This document shows positions 9,358 through 18,548 of a DNA stretch of 64,000 bases, piece after piece. This stretch comes from Phycicoccus sp. Soil802. Lineage in GTDB: Bacteria > Actinomycetota > Actinomycetes > Actinomycetales > Dermatophilaceae. Location: assembly GCF_001429605.1 (NCBI RefSeq), contig NZ_LMSS01000003.1:248001-312000 (forward strand). Direction: 5' to 3'. The notes beneath the pieces were generated by a model. The model searched no databases. It was not told the DNA's origin and saw only the letters and a program-made list of their open reading frames with translations. A program made the position numbers and the translations under genes. Position 1 is the first letter of the stretch, and the number at the start of each line of letters is the position of its first letter.

Positions 9358-11241
9358 ATGACCTTTTCCCGCACTCGGCGCATCTCCAGCGTCGTGGCGG
9401 TGGCCGCCCTGGCAGCCACCGGCGCAGCGTTCACCGGTGGCAGCTCACAGGCCGCCTCCAACGGACCGCTGATCGACATCCAGCTCCTGTCGTTCAACGA
9501 CTTCCACGGCAACCTCGAGCCCCCGTCCGGCTCGAGTGGTCGCATCATCACCTCGGACACCTACACCGAGACGTCGACGACCAACCCGAACACTGGTGTC
9601 GTCACCTACACCGCGACGCCGCAGACGGTCAACGCCGGTGGCGTGGAGTACCTCGCCGGGCACCTGAAGGCCCTGCGTGCGGGTCACCCCTACACCGCGA
9701 CCGTCGCCGCCGGTGACATCGTCGGTGCGTCCCCGCTGCTGTCGGCCGCCTTCCACGACGAGCCCAGCATCGAGGCGATGAACAGCCTCGGCCTCGACGT
9801 CACGGCCGTGGGCAACCACGAGTTCGACGAGGGCTACAAGGAGCTCCAGCGACTGGCCGACGGCGGGTGCCTGCCCGACGGCAACGGTGCCGCGAACCAG
9901 GACTCCTGCCCCGGTGGCAAGACCTTCACGGGGGCGAACTTCCCGATCCTGGCCGCCAACGTGAAGTACAAGGCGACCGGCCAGACGATCCTCCCCGCCA
10001 CCTGGGTCAAGAACTTCAAGGGCGCCAAGATCGGCTTCATCGGCATGACGCTCAAGGACACCCCGAACATCGTGACCGCGTCGGGCATCGAGGGCCTGGA
10101 GTTCACCGACGAGGTGCAGACCGCGAACGCGCTCGTGCCCCAGCTCGAGGCCGAGGGCGTGAAGGCCATCGTCGTCCTCATCCACCAGGGCGGGGTGCCG
10201 GCTCGCACCGCCAGCACCGCCCACCTCAGCGGGCTCGAGAACAAGTACGACTCCGCCTGCCCGACGGGCACCAGCACCGGCCTGAACGTCCCGGCCAGCC
10301 CGATCATCCCGATCGCGCAGCAGCTTTCGCCGCAGATCGACGTGATCGTCAGCGGGCACACGCACACCCCCTACGTGTGCAGCATCCCCGACCCGGCCGG
10401 TCAGCCGCGCCTGGTCACCTCGGCCTCGTCCTTCGGGCGGCTGGTCACCGAGACCGACCTGACCTTCGACCGGCGCACCCAGGACATCGTGCGCAGCTCG
10501 GTCGCGGGCAGCAACGTCATCGTGACCCGTGACGCGCAGTTCAAGGACGCGGCGCAGACCAAGATCATCACCGACTACAAGCAGCTCATCGCGCCGGTCG
10601 CCAGCCGGGTCCTGGGCACCATCAGCGGCGACATCACCACGGCCGCCAACGCCGGTGGCGAGTCCAAGCTCGGCGACCTCATCGCCGACGCCCAGCTCGC
10701 CGACCCGTCGGTCGTGACCAACGGCGACGTCCCGACGATCGCGTTCATGAACCCGGGCGGCATCCGCACCAACCTGACCTATGCCAACTCCCCGTGGGGC
10801 GAGGCACCCGGTGCGGTCACCTACGAGGAGGCGTTCTCGGTCCAGCCGTTCAACAACTACCTCGTCTCGATGACGCTGACCGGCGCGCAGATCAAGGAGA
10901 TCCTGCTCGAGCAGTGGAACGGTGGCGCCAAGTCGTCGCCGAACACCATTGCCCGGCCGGTCATCCTCCAGGTGTCCAAGGGCTTCGCCTACAGCTACAG
11001 CGACGCCACCGGCAGCCGGGTCCTCGGCCCGGTCACGCTGAACGGCACCGCGATCAGCGACACGGCGACCTACCGGATCGTGACGAACAACTTCGTCGCA
11101 GACGGTGGCGACGGCCTCCCCGGCTTCCGGGACGGCACCGGCCGGTTCTTCGGTGGGCTCGACATCGACGCCTTCGCGAACTACCTGCAGGCGAACTCGC
11201 CGTACAGCCCGGTGGCCGAGACCCGGATCACCAAGAACTGA
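9358..11241 (+). CDS. Secreted bifunctional metallophosphatase/5'-nucleotidase
   Basis: Likely hydrolyses extracellular nucleotides to release phosphate and nucleoside. The 627-residue protein starts at ATG 9358 with a Sec signal (basic MTFSRTRRISS, hydrophobic stretch, SSQAAS cleavage region). The metallophosphoesterase domain shows LLSFNDFHGNLEP, AAGDIVGASP, GNHEFDEG and SGHTHTPY metal-binding blocks. The C-terminal 5'-nucleotidase domain has AFMNPGGIRTNL and VSMTLTGAQIKEILLEQW. A bidirectional terminator follows. A role in phosphate scavenging with pst and ppk is inferred; no PHO box was seen upstream. Confidence 0.93.
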   Translation: MTFSRTRRISSVVAVAALAATGAAFTGGSSQAASNGPLIDIQLLSFNDFHGNLEPPSGSSGRIITSDTYTETSTTNPNTGVVTYTATPQTVNAGGVEYLAGHLKALRAGHPYTATVAAGDIVGASPLLSAAFHDEPSIEAMNSLGLDVTAVGNHEFDEGYKELQRLADGGCLPDGNGAANQDSCPGGKTFTGANFPILAANVKYKATGQTILPATWVKNFKGAKIGFIGMTLKDTPNIVTASGIEGLEFTDEVQTANALVPQLEAEGVKAIVVLIHQGGVPARTASTAHLSGLENKYDSACPTGTSTGLNVPASPIIPIAQQLSPQIDVIVSGHTHTPYVCSIPDPAGQPRLVTSASSFGRLVTETDLTFDRRTQDIVRSSVAGSNVIVTRDAQFKDAAQTKIITDYKQLIAPVASRVLGTISGDITTAANAGGESKLGDLIADAQLADPSVVTNGDVPTIAFMNPGGIRTNLTYANSPWGEAPGAVTYEEAFSVQPFNNYLVSMTLTGAQIKEILLEQWNGGAKSSPNTIARPVILQVSKGFAYSYSDATGSRVLGPVTLNGTAISDTATYRIVTNNFVADGGDGLPGFRDGTGRFFGGLDIDAFANYLQANSPYSPVAETRITKN

Positions 11242-11276
11242 TCGTTCTGATCCGGTAGCCACACGGCATACACCGC

Positions 11277-11320
11277 AACAGAAGGCGCCCCTCCCGGAAA
11301 CGGGAGGGGCGCCTTCTGTT
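11277..11320. terminator. Bidirectional intrinsic terminator
   Basis: Two 20-base arms (11277-11296 and 11301-11320) are perfect reverse complements around a GAAA loop. They begin AACAGAAGGCGCC, so the hairpin is preceded by A-rich and followed by T-rich bases (TTCTGTT). It lies between the converging nucleotidase and glnR genes and can serve both. Confidence 0.9.
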
Positions 11321-11346
11321 GCTGGACAACGACTTTCGGTGTGACT

Positions 11347-12051
11347 TCAGGCGTCGGCGCCGACCTCGTCGGCGCGGGCTTCCTCGGCCGGGACGAAGCG
11401 GTAGCCGACGTTGCGCACGGTGCCGATCAGCACCTCGTGCTCGGAGCCGAGCTTGGCCCGCAGCCGGCGCACGTGCACGTCGACGGTGCGGGTGCCGCCG
11501 TAGTAGTCGTAGCCCCAGACCTCCTGGAGGAGCTGGGCGCGGCTGAACACGCGGCCCGGGTGCTGGGCGAGGTACTTGAGGAGCTCGAACTCCTTGTAGG
11601 TCAGGTCGAGCAGCCGGCCCCGGACCCGCGCCGAGTAGGTGGCCTCGTCGATGGTGACCTCGCCCGAGGTGATCTGGACGTCCTCGGGCTCCTGGTTGTC
11701 CTGGAGCCGACCGGCGGCCAGCCGCAACCGGGCCTCGACCTCGGCCGGGCCGGCGGACTCGAGCAGCACCTCGTCGACGCCCCACTCGGCGGTGATGCCG
11801 GCCAGCCCACCCTCGGTGAGGATGGCGATCAGCGGCACCGACATGCCCGTGGCGCGCAGGACGCGACACAGCGAGCGGGCCACTGCGAGGTCGCGCCGGG
11901 CGTCGAGCAGCACCGCGTCACACGGTGGAGCGTCGACCAGCGCGGTCGGCTCGGCGGGGATGATCCGCACCTGGTGGGTCAGCAGGCCCAGTGCTGGCAG
12001 CACCTCGGCGCTCGGCGCCAAGGCGTTGGTCAGCAGCAGCAGACGGGCCAT
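11347..12051 (-). CDS. glnR: Nitrogen regulator GlnR (orphan OmpR-family)
   Basis: DNA-binding regulator of nitrogen assimilation genes. It has 234 residues from ATG 12051, chosen because the conserved GlnR N-terminus ([24 protein letters not shown]) begins there; the longer frame upstream is not conserved-looking. The receiver domain is atypical and has no partner kinase nearby, as is known for GlnR. The C-terminal winged helix is complete ([54 protein letters not shown]). Identification rests on strong similarity throughout. Confidence 0.93.
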   Translation of the reverse strand: MARLLLLTNALAPSAEVLPALGLLTHQVRIIPAEPTALVDAPPCDAVLLDARRDLAVARSLCRVLRATGMSVPLIAILTEGGLAGITAEWGVDEVLLESAGPAEVEARLRLAAGRLQDNQEPEDVQITSGEVTIDEATYSARVRGRLLDLTYKEFELLKYLAQHPGRVFSRAQLLQEVWGYDYYGGTRTVDVHVRRLRAKLGSEHEVLIGTVRNVGYRFVPAEEARADEVGADA

Positions 12052-12165
12052 GCCTTGAAAGGATACGGCTGTGGGGCCCCTGCGGGGGGTGTGGACACAT
12101 GGTGAGACCCTTGTCTCAAAGGTGGGGCCCCACCGTCGGAGCCGTCCCGGGAGAGGAGCGTGGGT

Positions 12166-12426
12166 ATGCCGCGTGCGAACGACAGCGCCGTGGTCACGGT
12201 CCGTTACTGGGCCGGTGCCCGGGCCGCAGCAGGCGTGGAGTCCGACGTCGTCCGCGGCTGCCGGACCGTCGCGGACGCCATGGCCGTGGTCGACGGCTTG
12301 CACCCCGGTCTGTCGGCGGTGACCGCGGTCAGCACCCTGCTCCTCGACGGGCGCGCGACGCACCGCGACCACGACCTCCCGGACGGGTCGGTGCTGGAGG
12401 TCCTGCCTCCCTTCGCCGGGGGGTGA
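12166..12426 (+). CDS. MoaD/ThiS family sulfur-carrier protein
   Basis: A small ubiquitin-like protein of 86 residues ending in Gly-Gly (PPFAGG), the tail used for thiocarboxylation in molybdopterin or thiazole synthesis. The start at ATG 12166 is preferred over the GTG at 12160 because GAGAGGAG lies at a proper distance upstream. The hydrophobic pattern matches the beta-grasp fold ([33 protein letters not shown]). No moaE, thiG or activating enzyme is adjacent, so the pathway it serves is undetermined. Confidence 0.8.
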   Translation: MPRANDSAVVTVRYWAGARAAAGVESDVVRGCRTVADAMAVVDGLHPGLSAVTAVSTLLLDGRATHRDHDLPDGSVLEVLPPFAGG

Positions 12427-12433
12427 TGCGAGG

Positions 12434-13300
12434 ATGCCCCTTGTGTCCGACGTCCCCGAGCAGGCTCCCAGCCCTGCCGTCCCGCTGACCCGGAGAGAGC
12501 GCCGAGCCCACGCGCAGACCGTGAAGCCGGCCCTCCCGCGCCGCGCCCTGGTGGCGCGTCCGCTGTCGATCGCGGCGACCATCGCCTTCGCGGCACTGGT
12601 GGCGCTGACCGGCTACGCCAGCCCCCAGTTCGTCGCCCTGGCCGTCGCCCTCGCCGGGTTCGTGCTGGCCTGGGGATGGCCGCTGCTGCTCAGCCTGCCC
12701 AGCCCGCGCGGGACCACCGCCGTGCTCGCGATCGGCACCGTCCTGATGACCGGCACGGCCCTGGCGACCCGGGAGGACCCCTACCTCGAGTGGATGCCTG
12801 CTGCGCTCGCGGTGAGCGTGATCGTGGGGTTCCTCCACCAGCTGATGCGCCGTGACGGGCGGCCGCGTCTCACCGAGTCCGTCGCCGCCGTGACCTCCGG
12901 ACTGGCGATCATCTCGGCCGGCACCGCCCTCGCCCCGATCCCGCACGTCCTGCAGGGTGAGCACGCCCTCGCCGCCACGATGGCCGGGCTGGGCGTCGGC
13001 GCCCTGGCCGACCCCTGCGTCTCGATCCCCCGGCTGCGGCAGTGGGCGCTGTTCATCGCCATGCTGGTGGGGGGAGGGGCGGCCGTCGTCGTCGCGGTGC
13101 TCGCCGGTGACCTGCTGACCGGTCCGGCGGCCCTGCTCGGCCTGCTCGCGGCGGCGATCTCCCACGCGGCTCGACGGGTGCTGGCCCCCCTGCCCGCGAC
13201 CGCGATGCCGAGAGCCCAGCTGGCTGCGGCGGCCGCGTCGTCGCTCCTGATCGGCGTGGTGGCCTACGCCGTGGTGTCCTCCCCCTGGTTCACCCCCTGA
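12434..13300 (+). CDS. Conserved actinobacterial membrane protein
   Basis: A 288-residue integral membrane protein of unknown function. A basic cytoplasmic N-terminus ([14 protein letters not shown]) is followed by about seven hydrophobic segments. It starts seven bases after the MoaD-like gene and is probably cotranscribed with it. An alternative GTG start lies nine bases downstream. No catalytic motif was recognised. Confidence 0.75.
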   Translation: MPLVSDVPEQAPSPAVPLTRRERRAHAQTVKPALPRRALVARPLSIAATIAFAALVALTGYASPQFVALAVALAGFVLAWGWPLLLSLPSPRGTTAVLAIGTVLMTGTALATREDPYLEWMPAALAVSVIVGFLHQLMRRDGRPRLTESVAAVTSGLAIISAGTALAPIPHVLQGEHALAATMAGLGVGALADPCVSIPRLRQWALFIAMLVGGGAAVVVAVLAGDLLTGPAALLGLLAAAISHAARRVLAPLPATAMPRAQLAAAAASSLLIGVVAYAVVSSPWFTP

Positions 13301-13350
13301 TCCACGCCTGACCCACGCCTGACCCACCCCGTCACCGCCCGACCTCACCG

Positions 13351-13427
13351 CGCACTTCTGGCCACCGGTGTCGCTGCGGGGGCCCGATGGGGGGCGCCGG
13401 TGCCGCATGGGTGGCCCGAAGTCGGGG
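13351..13427. repeat. Palindromic intergenic repeat family A, copy 3
   Basis: A diverged copy of the repeats at 621-783. It begins CGCACTTCTGGCC and ends GGTGGCCCGAAGTCGGGG, with GGTGCCGCATGGGTGGCC shared exactly with copy 2. It lies between two converging genes (the membrane protein and the DsrE-like gene). Confidence 0.7.
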
Positions 13428-13434
13428 AGGGGGG

Positions 13435-13803
13435 TCAGTAGACGAGGGCCTGGGCGCCCTCGGCGGTGACTTCCTCCACGAAGGCCGCGGCCCCGCGGAT
13501 CACCACCCCGTCCACGAGATCAGCCCCGGTGAGGTCCCGACGGGCGGCGCACTGCCCGCACACCGTCACCGTCCCACCGGCGAGGACCGCGTCGCGCAGG
13601 TCGGCCAGATCGGCGGCGTGGGCGAGCTCGACCTCCTCGGCCCGGCCCGGCACCCCCATCCAGGCGGCCTCACCCGTGAGCCACAGGCTGACCCGCACCC
13701 CGCTCGCCACGGCGGTCGCCGCAACGGTGAAGGCCTGGTTGAGTCGTTCGAGCGACTCGGTGCCGCAGGTGACCTTGACGACGAGCGCGCGGGAGGCAGT
13801 CAT
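13435..13803 (-). CDS. DsrE/DsrF-like family protein
   Basis: A 122-residue protein starting at MTASRALVVKVTCGTESLERLNQAF. The pattern (small beta-alpha fold, LAGGTVTVCGQCAARRDL with two close cysteines, and a C-terminal AAAFVEEVTAEGAQALVY) matches DsrE-like proteins, some of which carry sulfur. The CGQC pair is where a sulfur-relay cysteine would sit. Substrate and partner are unknown. The 24-bp gap to the small plus-strand gene suggests divergent promoters. Confidence 0.75.
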   Translation of the reverse strand: MTASRALVVKVTCGTESLERLNQAFTVAATAVASGVRVSLWLTGEAAWMGVPGRAEEVELAHAADLADLRDAVLAGGTVTVCGQCAARRDLTGADLVDGVVIRGAAAFVEEVTAEGAQALVY

Positions 13804-13827
13804 GTGGCACAGGCTACGATCTGGCGG

Positions 13828-13926
13828 GTGCACACGTTCTACATCTCCCTCCTCGCCCTGACCGCCGTGGTGATCACCTGGTTCGCGGGATTCGTCGTCT
13901 ACCGCCTGGTCAAGACGCCCCGCTGA
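13828..13926 (+). CDS. Small single-span membrane protein
   Basis: A 32-residue frame from a GTG at 13828: VHTFYISLLALTAVVITWF, then a short basic tail ending KTPR. It is almost entirely one membrane helix. Its stop overlaps the ATG of the nitrobindin gene (TGATG), which supports real translation. Function unknown; it may anchor or be coupled to the downstream heme protein. Confidence 0.6.
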   Translation: MHTFYISLLALTAVVITWFAGFVVYRLVKTPR

Positions 13927-14423
13927 TGCAGTTCACCCTCGACCCCGACCTTCCCCGCGAGCTCGCCCCCCTGGCCTGGCTGATCGGCCGCTGGGAGGGC
14001 GCCGGCGTGGTCGGCTACCCCACCATCGAGTCGGCCAACTTCGGCCAGGAGCTGGTGGTGTCCCACGACGGTCGGCCGTTCCTCGAGTGGCACAGCCGCA
14101 CCTGGCTGCTCGACGACGCCGGCGAGAAGGTGCGCCCCCTGGCGACCGAGCTGGGTTTCTGGCGACCGTTCGAGGACGGCGAGGTCGAGCTGCTGCTGAC
14201 CCACCCGACCGGGATCGTGGAGCTCTACTACGGCAAGGCCGAGCCGGCCAAGATCGAGCTGCGCACCGATGGCGTCCTGCGCAGCCCGCACGCCAAGGAG
14301 TACAACGCCGCGAGCCGTCTCTACGGCCTGGTCAACTCGAACCTCATGTGGGCCATGGACATGGCCGCCGTCGGCCAGCCCCTGCAGAGCCACCTCTCGG
14401 CCGAGCTCAAGCGCGTCGGCTAG
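13926..14423 (+). CDS. Nitrobindin-like heme-binding beta-barrel protein
   Basis: A 165-residue FABP-like/DUF1794 protein. The hallmark N-terminal motif is present (LAWLIGRWEGAGVVGYPTI), as is the C-terminal segment around SHLSAELKRVG. Known members bind ferric heme and act on nitric oxide or peroxynitrite. Histidines late in the sequence (SPHAKEYN, QSHLS) could include the heme ligand; which one was not resolved. It is coupled to the small membrane protein upstream and lies 9 bp from the phosphatase gene. Confidence 0.88.
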   Translation: MQFTLDPDLPRELAPLAWLIGRWEGAGVVGYPTIESANFGQELVVSHDGRPFLEWHSRTWLLDDAGEKVRPLATELGFWRPFEDGEVELLLTHPTGIVELYYGKAEPAKIELRTDGVLRSPHAKEYNAASRLYGLVNSNLMWAMDMAAVGQPLQSHLSAELKRVG

Positions 14424-14432
14424 GTCCGGCCC

Positions 14433-15041
14433 ATGGCGCCGACCCTGGGGCGGGTCCTGACGGTCTGCACCGGCAACATCTGCCGCTCGCCGTTCCTCGA
14501 GCGCGCGCTCCAGTCCGAGCTGGACCGCTCGTGGGGTCGTGGCGCGATCGAGGTCGCCAGCGGTGGCACGGGGGCCCTGGCGGGCCATCCCATGGAGCCC
14601 CAGGCCCGGGCGCTCCTGGAAGCGCAGGGGTATGCCGCGGACGGCTTCGTCGCGCGCGACCTCACCACCGCGATGGTCGCCGACGCGGACCTCGTGCTCA
14701 CCGCCACCCGCGCCCACCGCGGCAAGGTGATGACCCTGCACCCCAAGGCGGTCCGCTACACCTTCACCTTCCGGGAGTTCGCCCACCTCGTGGCCGGGCT
14801 GACCGACGAGGAGTTGCGGAGCGATGGGGACCGGGGAGCCGAGGGAGGCGACCAGGCCCGGGACCACGTGGCGCGGGTGGTGACGCTGGCCGCCGGGCAG
14901 CGTGGGATGGGTGCTCCGCTCGCCGACGCCGATGCCGACGTGGTCGACCCCTACCGCCGACCCATCCAGGTCTTCGAGGAGATGACGGGGCAGATCATGG
15001 CCGCGCTGCCCGCCGTCGTGCGGGCGCTCGCCAGGCCCTGA
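14433..15041 (+). CDS. Low-molecular-weight protein tyrosine phosphatase
   Basis: A 202-residue phosphatase. The P-loop VCTGNICRSP carries the CX5R catalytic motif near residue 12, and the acid loop DADADVVDPYRRP carries the general-acid aspartate. An arginine-rich insertion (RSDGDRGAEGGDQARDH) sits in the second half. Such enzymes reverse bacterial tyrosine kinases or act in cell wall and exopolysaccharide control, but no kinase partner is adjacent. The gene ends inside a run of 15-bp tandem repeats. Confidence 0.88.
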   Translation: MAPTLGRVLTVCTGNICRSPFLERALQSELDRSWGRGAIEVASGGTGALAGHPMEPQARALLEAQGYAADGFVARDLTTAMVADADLVLTATRAHRGKVMTLHPKAVRYTFTFREFAHLVAGLTDEELRSDGDRGAEGGDQARDHVARVVTLAAGQRGMGAPLADADADVVDPYRRPIQVFEEMTGQIMAALPAVVRALARP

Positions 15042-15086
15042 ACCGCCAGGCCCTGGACCGCCAGGCCCTGAACCCCAGGCCCGAAC
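15030..15086. repeat. 15-bp tandem repeat at a convergent gene junction
   Basis: Three full copies and one partial copy of GCCAGGCCCTGAACC (second copy with GGACC). The first copy includes the stop codon of the phosphatase gene. It fills the junction with the converging LCP gene and looks like replication slippage. Confidence 0.8.
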
Positions 15087-15091
15087 CCGAA

Positions 15092-16114
15092 CTACGGCGT
15101 GTGCGTCTTGTCCTTGTAGGTGTCCATGGCGTCGTTCTGCAGCGCCTCGCCGAGCGTCTTCATCCCCGCGTCGTCCACGACGTCGATCGACGCGCCCCCC
15201 GGCGACGTGCCGAACCCGCTGAACGGGGCGGTCACGAAGGCGATGTCCTTGCCACGCAGGTTGCGCATCGAGATCGCCTCGCTGCGCATGTCGGCCACGC
15301 TGAACCCGTTGTCGACGGTGAGGTTGGAGGTGCCGGCGTCGACGAACTGCGCCAGCTTCACGGGGTTGGTCAGCACGTCCTTGCTCAGCGACTTGAGCAT
15401 CAGCGCCTTGATGAAGGCCTGCTGCCGCCGGCCCCGGGAGATGTCGCCCTCGCTGAGCTGCTTGCGCTCCCGGACGAAGGCCAGGGCGGCCGCACCGTCC
15501 ATCTGGTTGTACCCCTTGTGGAAGGAGTACCCGCGGCTGTTGCTGGCCTCCTCGGCGTAGACGTTCACGCCGCCGACCGCGTCGGTCATGTTCTTGAAGC
15601 CCTCGAAGTCGACGAGCGCGACGTGGTCGATCGGCACCCCGACGAGGTCCTGCAGCGTCCGCACGAGCAGCGGTGAGCCGCCGTACGCGAACGCCGCGTT
15701 GATCTTGTCCTTGCCGTGCCCCGGCACCGAGACCCAGAGGTCGCGGGGGAAGTGCACCAGCGTGACGGACTTGCGGTCGTCGGCGACGTGCATGAGCACG
15801 ATGACGTCGGACCGCGCGCCGGCCAGCCCCGAGCGCGCGTCCGAACCGATGACCAGGATGTTCTGGGCCTCCTTGGCCGCGGGGTTCTTGGTCGGGGCGT
15901 CGGAGGCACCGTCCACACCGGGCGTCGGGAGGAGTGCGTCGTGCTTCACGTTCTTGCTGACCGTGTGGTTCAGGAAGAGCACGTATGCCGCGGCCCCGCC
16001 GACGACCAGCAGCAGGACCAGAGCCAGGGTGATCGCCAGGGCCCGGCGCAGGCGGTGCCGTTTCTTCGGCTCGTCCTGGGCGACGACTTCGGTGGCTTCG
16101 AGTTGGTCTGGCAC
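15092..16114 (-). CDS. LytR-CpsA-Psr (LCP) family cell wall ligase
   Basis: Members transfer glycopolymers from lipid carriers to peptidoglycan. The 340-residue protein starts at GTG 16114, with a cytoplasmic basic segment (KKRHRLRRAL), one membrane helix and the extracellular LCP domain. Domain hallmarks are visible: SDVIVLMHVADDRKSVTLVHFPRDLWV, KINAAFAYGG, VDFEGFKNMTDAVGGV and LAFVRERKQLSEGDISRGRRQQAFI, with the pyrophosphate-binding arginines. The frame continues upstream without similarity, so the GTG start is preferred. Confidence 0.9.
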   Translation of the reverse strand: MPDQLEATEVVAQDEPKKRHRLRRALAITLALVLLLVVGGAAAYVLFLNHTVSKNVKHDALLPTPGVDGASDAPTKNPAAKEAQNILVIGSDARSGLAGARSDVIVLMHVADDRKSVTLVHFPRDLWVSVPGHGKDKINAAFAYGGSPLLVRTLQDLVGVPIDHVALVDFEGFKNMTDAVGGVNVYAEEASNSRGYSFHKGYNQMDGAAALAFVRERKQLSEGDISRGRRQQAFIKALMLKSLSKDVLTNPVKLAQFVDAGTSNLTVDNGFSVADMRSEAISMRNLRGKDIAFVTAPFSGFGTSPGGASIDVVDDAGMKTLGEALQNDAMDTYKDKTHTP

Positions 16115-16167
16115 CCGGACAGTGTAGGTATCGCCGATGTGGGATCGGCGCAGGACCGTACTCTGGG

Positions 16168-16587
16168 GTGGTGCAGGACGTCGGCGAGCGGTTGCGGGCA
16201 GAGGGACGTCGGATGACGCCCCAGCGCCAGCGGGTGCTCGACGCCGTGGCGCGACTTGGTCACGCGACCCCGGAGGACGTCGTCGCGGGCGTGGCCGGCG
16301 ACGGCGGTCAGGCGCTCGCACCCTCGACCGTCTACCGCGCCCTGGAGGCCCTCGAGTCGCTGGGGATCGTCGGTCACACGCACCTCGACCACCGGGCGCC
16401 CAGCTACCACCTGGCCGACCACGCCGACCACATCCACCTCGTGTGCCGGACCTGCGGCACCGTCCAGGAGTGCCCCAAGGAGTACGCCGAGGGCTTCGCG
16501 GGGAATGTTCTGGCCGGCTCGGGCTTTGTTGCTGACGTGACACACATGGCGATCCACGGAGAGTGCAGCACATGCGCGACGCGCTAG
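16168..16587 (+). CDS. Fur family transcriptional regulator
   Basis: A 139-residue metal-responsive repressor. It has an N-terminal winged helix (RRMTPQRQRVLDAVARLGHATPEDV, SLGIV near residue 67), the histidine-rich hinge (HTHLDHRAPSYHLADHADHIHLVCRTCG) and a C-terminal CSTC pair, giving the two CxxC structural zinc motifs. The metal sensed cannot be read from the sequence; Zur-, FurB- and FurA-like roles are all possible. It overlaps the ygfZ gene by 16 bp, so the two are cotranscribed. Confidence 0.88.
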   Translation: MVQDVGERLRAEGRRMTPQRQRVLDAVARLGHATPEDVVAGVAGDGGQALAPSTVYRALEALESLGIVGHTHLDHRAPSYHLADHADHIHLVCRTCGTVQECPKEYAEGFAGNVLAGSGFVADVTHMAIHGECSTCATR

Positions 16588-17630
16588 GCACGACGACCGA
16601 CCCGGGCGCGCCCGAGGTGGTCCGGTCCGCGCTGCTCGACCGGTCGGGCGCCGTCGAGGGTGACGGCCCGGACGCCGGTGTGGCGGCACACTACGGCGAC
16701 CCGCTCCGGGAGCAGCGCCTCATCACCGAAGGTTTGGCGGTCGTCGACCTCTCCCACCGAGGAGTCGTCACGGTCACCGGACCCGACCGACTCTCGTGGT
16801 TGCACTCGATCACCAGCCAGCAGCTGACCGGACTGCCCGCTCGCGAGTCGCGCGAGGCCCTGGTGCTGACACCCAAGGGTCACGTCGAGCACGACCTCCA
16901 CCTCGTCGACGACGGTGAGACCACCTGGATCACCACCGAGTCGGGACAGTCCCCGGCGCTCACGACCTGGCTCAACTCGATGCGGTTCATGCTCCGGGTC
17001 GAGGTCGCCGACGTGACGTCCGACTGGGCGGTCCTCGGTGAGCCCTCGGCGGCCGAGTCCCAACCGGGGGAGCCTCTCGCCTGGCGCGACCCGTGGCCCG
17101 ACCTGGTCGGTGACACCGCGGCATACGGACCGGTCGAAGGGCACCCGGCACTCGGGCGAGCCTGGCGCGAGGTGCTGGTGCCGCGCACGGCGCTGGCCGA
17201 CGCGGTCGGCGACCGCGACCTGGCCGGCACGTGGGCCAGCGAGGCGCTGCGCGTCGCGGCCTGGCGCCCTCGCCTCGGGTTCGAGACCGACCACCGCACC
17301 ATCGCCCACGAGGTCGACTGGCTCCGCACCGCCGTGCACCTGCACAAGGGCTGCTACCGCGGGCAGGAGACCGTCGCGCGGGTGCACAACCTCGGACGCC
17401 CGCCGCGGCGCCTGGTGTTCCTCCACCTCGACGGCTCCGGGCACACGCTCCCCGAGCGTGGGCATGCCGTGCTGGCAGGAGACCGGCAGGTGGGCCAGCT
17501 GACCTCCGTGGCGCGGCACTTCGAGGACGGCCCGATCGGTCTCGCACTGGTCAAGCGCAACACCCCCGTCGACGAGGTCCTCGATGTCGCGGGGGTCAGC
17601 GCCAGCCAGGTCGTGGTCGTCGCTCCGTAG
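16572..17630 (+). CDS. ygfZ: YgfZ/GcvT-family folate-binding protein
   Basis: A folate-dependent protein that supports iron-sulfur cluster enzymes. The 352-residue sequence has the defining motif KGCYRGQE near residue 260 and the N-terminal GcvT-like block (VVDLSHRGVVTVTGPDRLSWLHSITSQ). The start at ATG 16572 is chosen over GTG 16563 because GGAGAG lies 8 bp before it. Coupling to a Fur-family gene hints at metal or iron-sulfur homeostasis, but that is inference. Confidence 0.9.
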   Translation: MRDALGTTTDPGAPEVVRSALLDRSGAVEGDGPDAGVAAHYGDPLREQRLITEGLAVVDLSHRGVVTVTGPDRLSWLHSITSQQLTGLPARESREALVLTPKGHVEHDLHLVDDGETTWITTESGQSPALTTWLNSMRFMLRVEVADVTSDWAVLGEPSAAESQPGEPLAWRDPWPDLVGDTAAYGPVEGHPALGRAWREVLVPRTALADAVGDRDLAGTWASEALRVAAWRPRLGFETDHRTIAHEVDWLRTAVHLHKGCYRGQETVARVHNLGRPPRRLVFLHLDGSGHTLPERGHAVLAGDRQVGQLTSVARHFEDGPIGLALVKRNTPVDEVLDVAGVSASQVVVVAP

Positions 17631-17681
17631 CTGCGCTGACCCCGGTCCGTGCGGCGGCGGGCGGCTGCCATGATGTCGGCC

Positions 17682-18533
17682 ATGGCTCTTTCGAAAGGCT
17701 CCGTCGCCGGCACCCTCATCACCGTTGCGCCCACCGGCGCGGAGCTGGCCAAGGCGGACTTCCCGCAGCTGCCGACCACCCTCGACGAGCTGGTCGAGAC
17801 CGCGGTCTCCTGCGAGGCCGCCGGCGCCGCGATGATCCACCTGCACATCCGTGACGGCGAGCACCGCCCGACGCTCGACCCCGGCTACCTGAAGGCCGCG
17901 GTGGATGCGTTGCGCGAGCAGACCTCGCTGATCATCCAGCTGTCGACCGGAGGCAGCGTGCACGACCCGCTCGACCAGCGGTTGACCGTGCTCGACGCCG
18001 AGCCCGACTCGTGCAGCCTGACCTGCGGCACGACCAACTTCGGCGACGACGTCTTCCTCAACCCCTATGGGTTCATGTCCGACCTCTACGTCCAGGCGCA
18101 GGAGCGCGAGGTGGTGCCCGAGTTCGAGCTGTTCGACCTGGGGCACGTGGCGTCGCTGGCCCGGCTGGTCGACACGCACGGCCTGCCGTTCGGGGGCAAG
18201 GTGCACGTCGACTTCGTGACCGGGGTGCCGGGAGGTATGCCGGGTACGCCCGCCGCGCTGCTCGCCGGCGTCGCGCTGCTGCCGCCGGAGGTCACCTCCT
18301 GGTCGGCGACGGGCATCGGCCGCAGCCATCTCCCGGTGGCCGCCGCCTCGCTCGCCGCGGGTGGGCACCTGCGGGTCGGGATGGAGGACAACGTCGTCTA
18401 CGCCCGCGGGGTGCCGGTCGAGCACAACTCCCAGCTCGTCGAGCGGGCCGCCCACCTGGCCGAGGTGATGCAGCGCCCGGCGATGTCGACCGCCGACGCC
18501 CGCACCATGCTCGGGGTCAAGGACCGCGGCTGA
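17682..18533 (+). CDS. BKACE family (3-keto-5-aminohexanoate cleavage-like) enzyme
   Basis: A zinc-dependent beta-keto acid cleavage enzyme fold (formerly DUF849), 283 residues from ATG 17682. Family features include EAAGAAMIHLHIRD with the zinc-binding HxH, IQLSTGG, ELFDLGHV, and the C-terminal VGMEDNVVYARG. Family members condense acetyl-CoA with various beta-keto acids. No lysine-fermentation genes are nearby, so the substrate is open. Several in-frame ATGs just upstream make the exact start uncertain. Confidence 0.85.
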   Translation: MALSKGSVAGTLITVAPTGAELAKADFPQLPTTLDELVETAVSCEAAGAAMIHLHIRDGEHRPTLDPGYLKAAVDALREQTSLIIQLSTGGSVHDPLDQRLTVLDAEPDSCSLTCGTTNFGDDVFLNPYGFMSDLYVQAQEREVVPEFELFDLGHVASLARLVDTHGLPFGGKVHVDFVTGVPGGMPGTPAALLAGVALLPPEVTSWSATGIGRSHLPVAAASLAAGGHLRVGMEDNVVYARGVPVEHNSQLVERAAHLAEVMQRPAMSTADARTMLGVKDRG

Positions 18534-18548
18534 CCGCCCGCCAACCGT

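Noticed and set aside
9445-11262. Long minus-strand frame opposite the 5'-nucleotidase
   Set aside because: Antisense shadow; the plus-strand gene has a signal peptide and all catalytic motifs.
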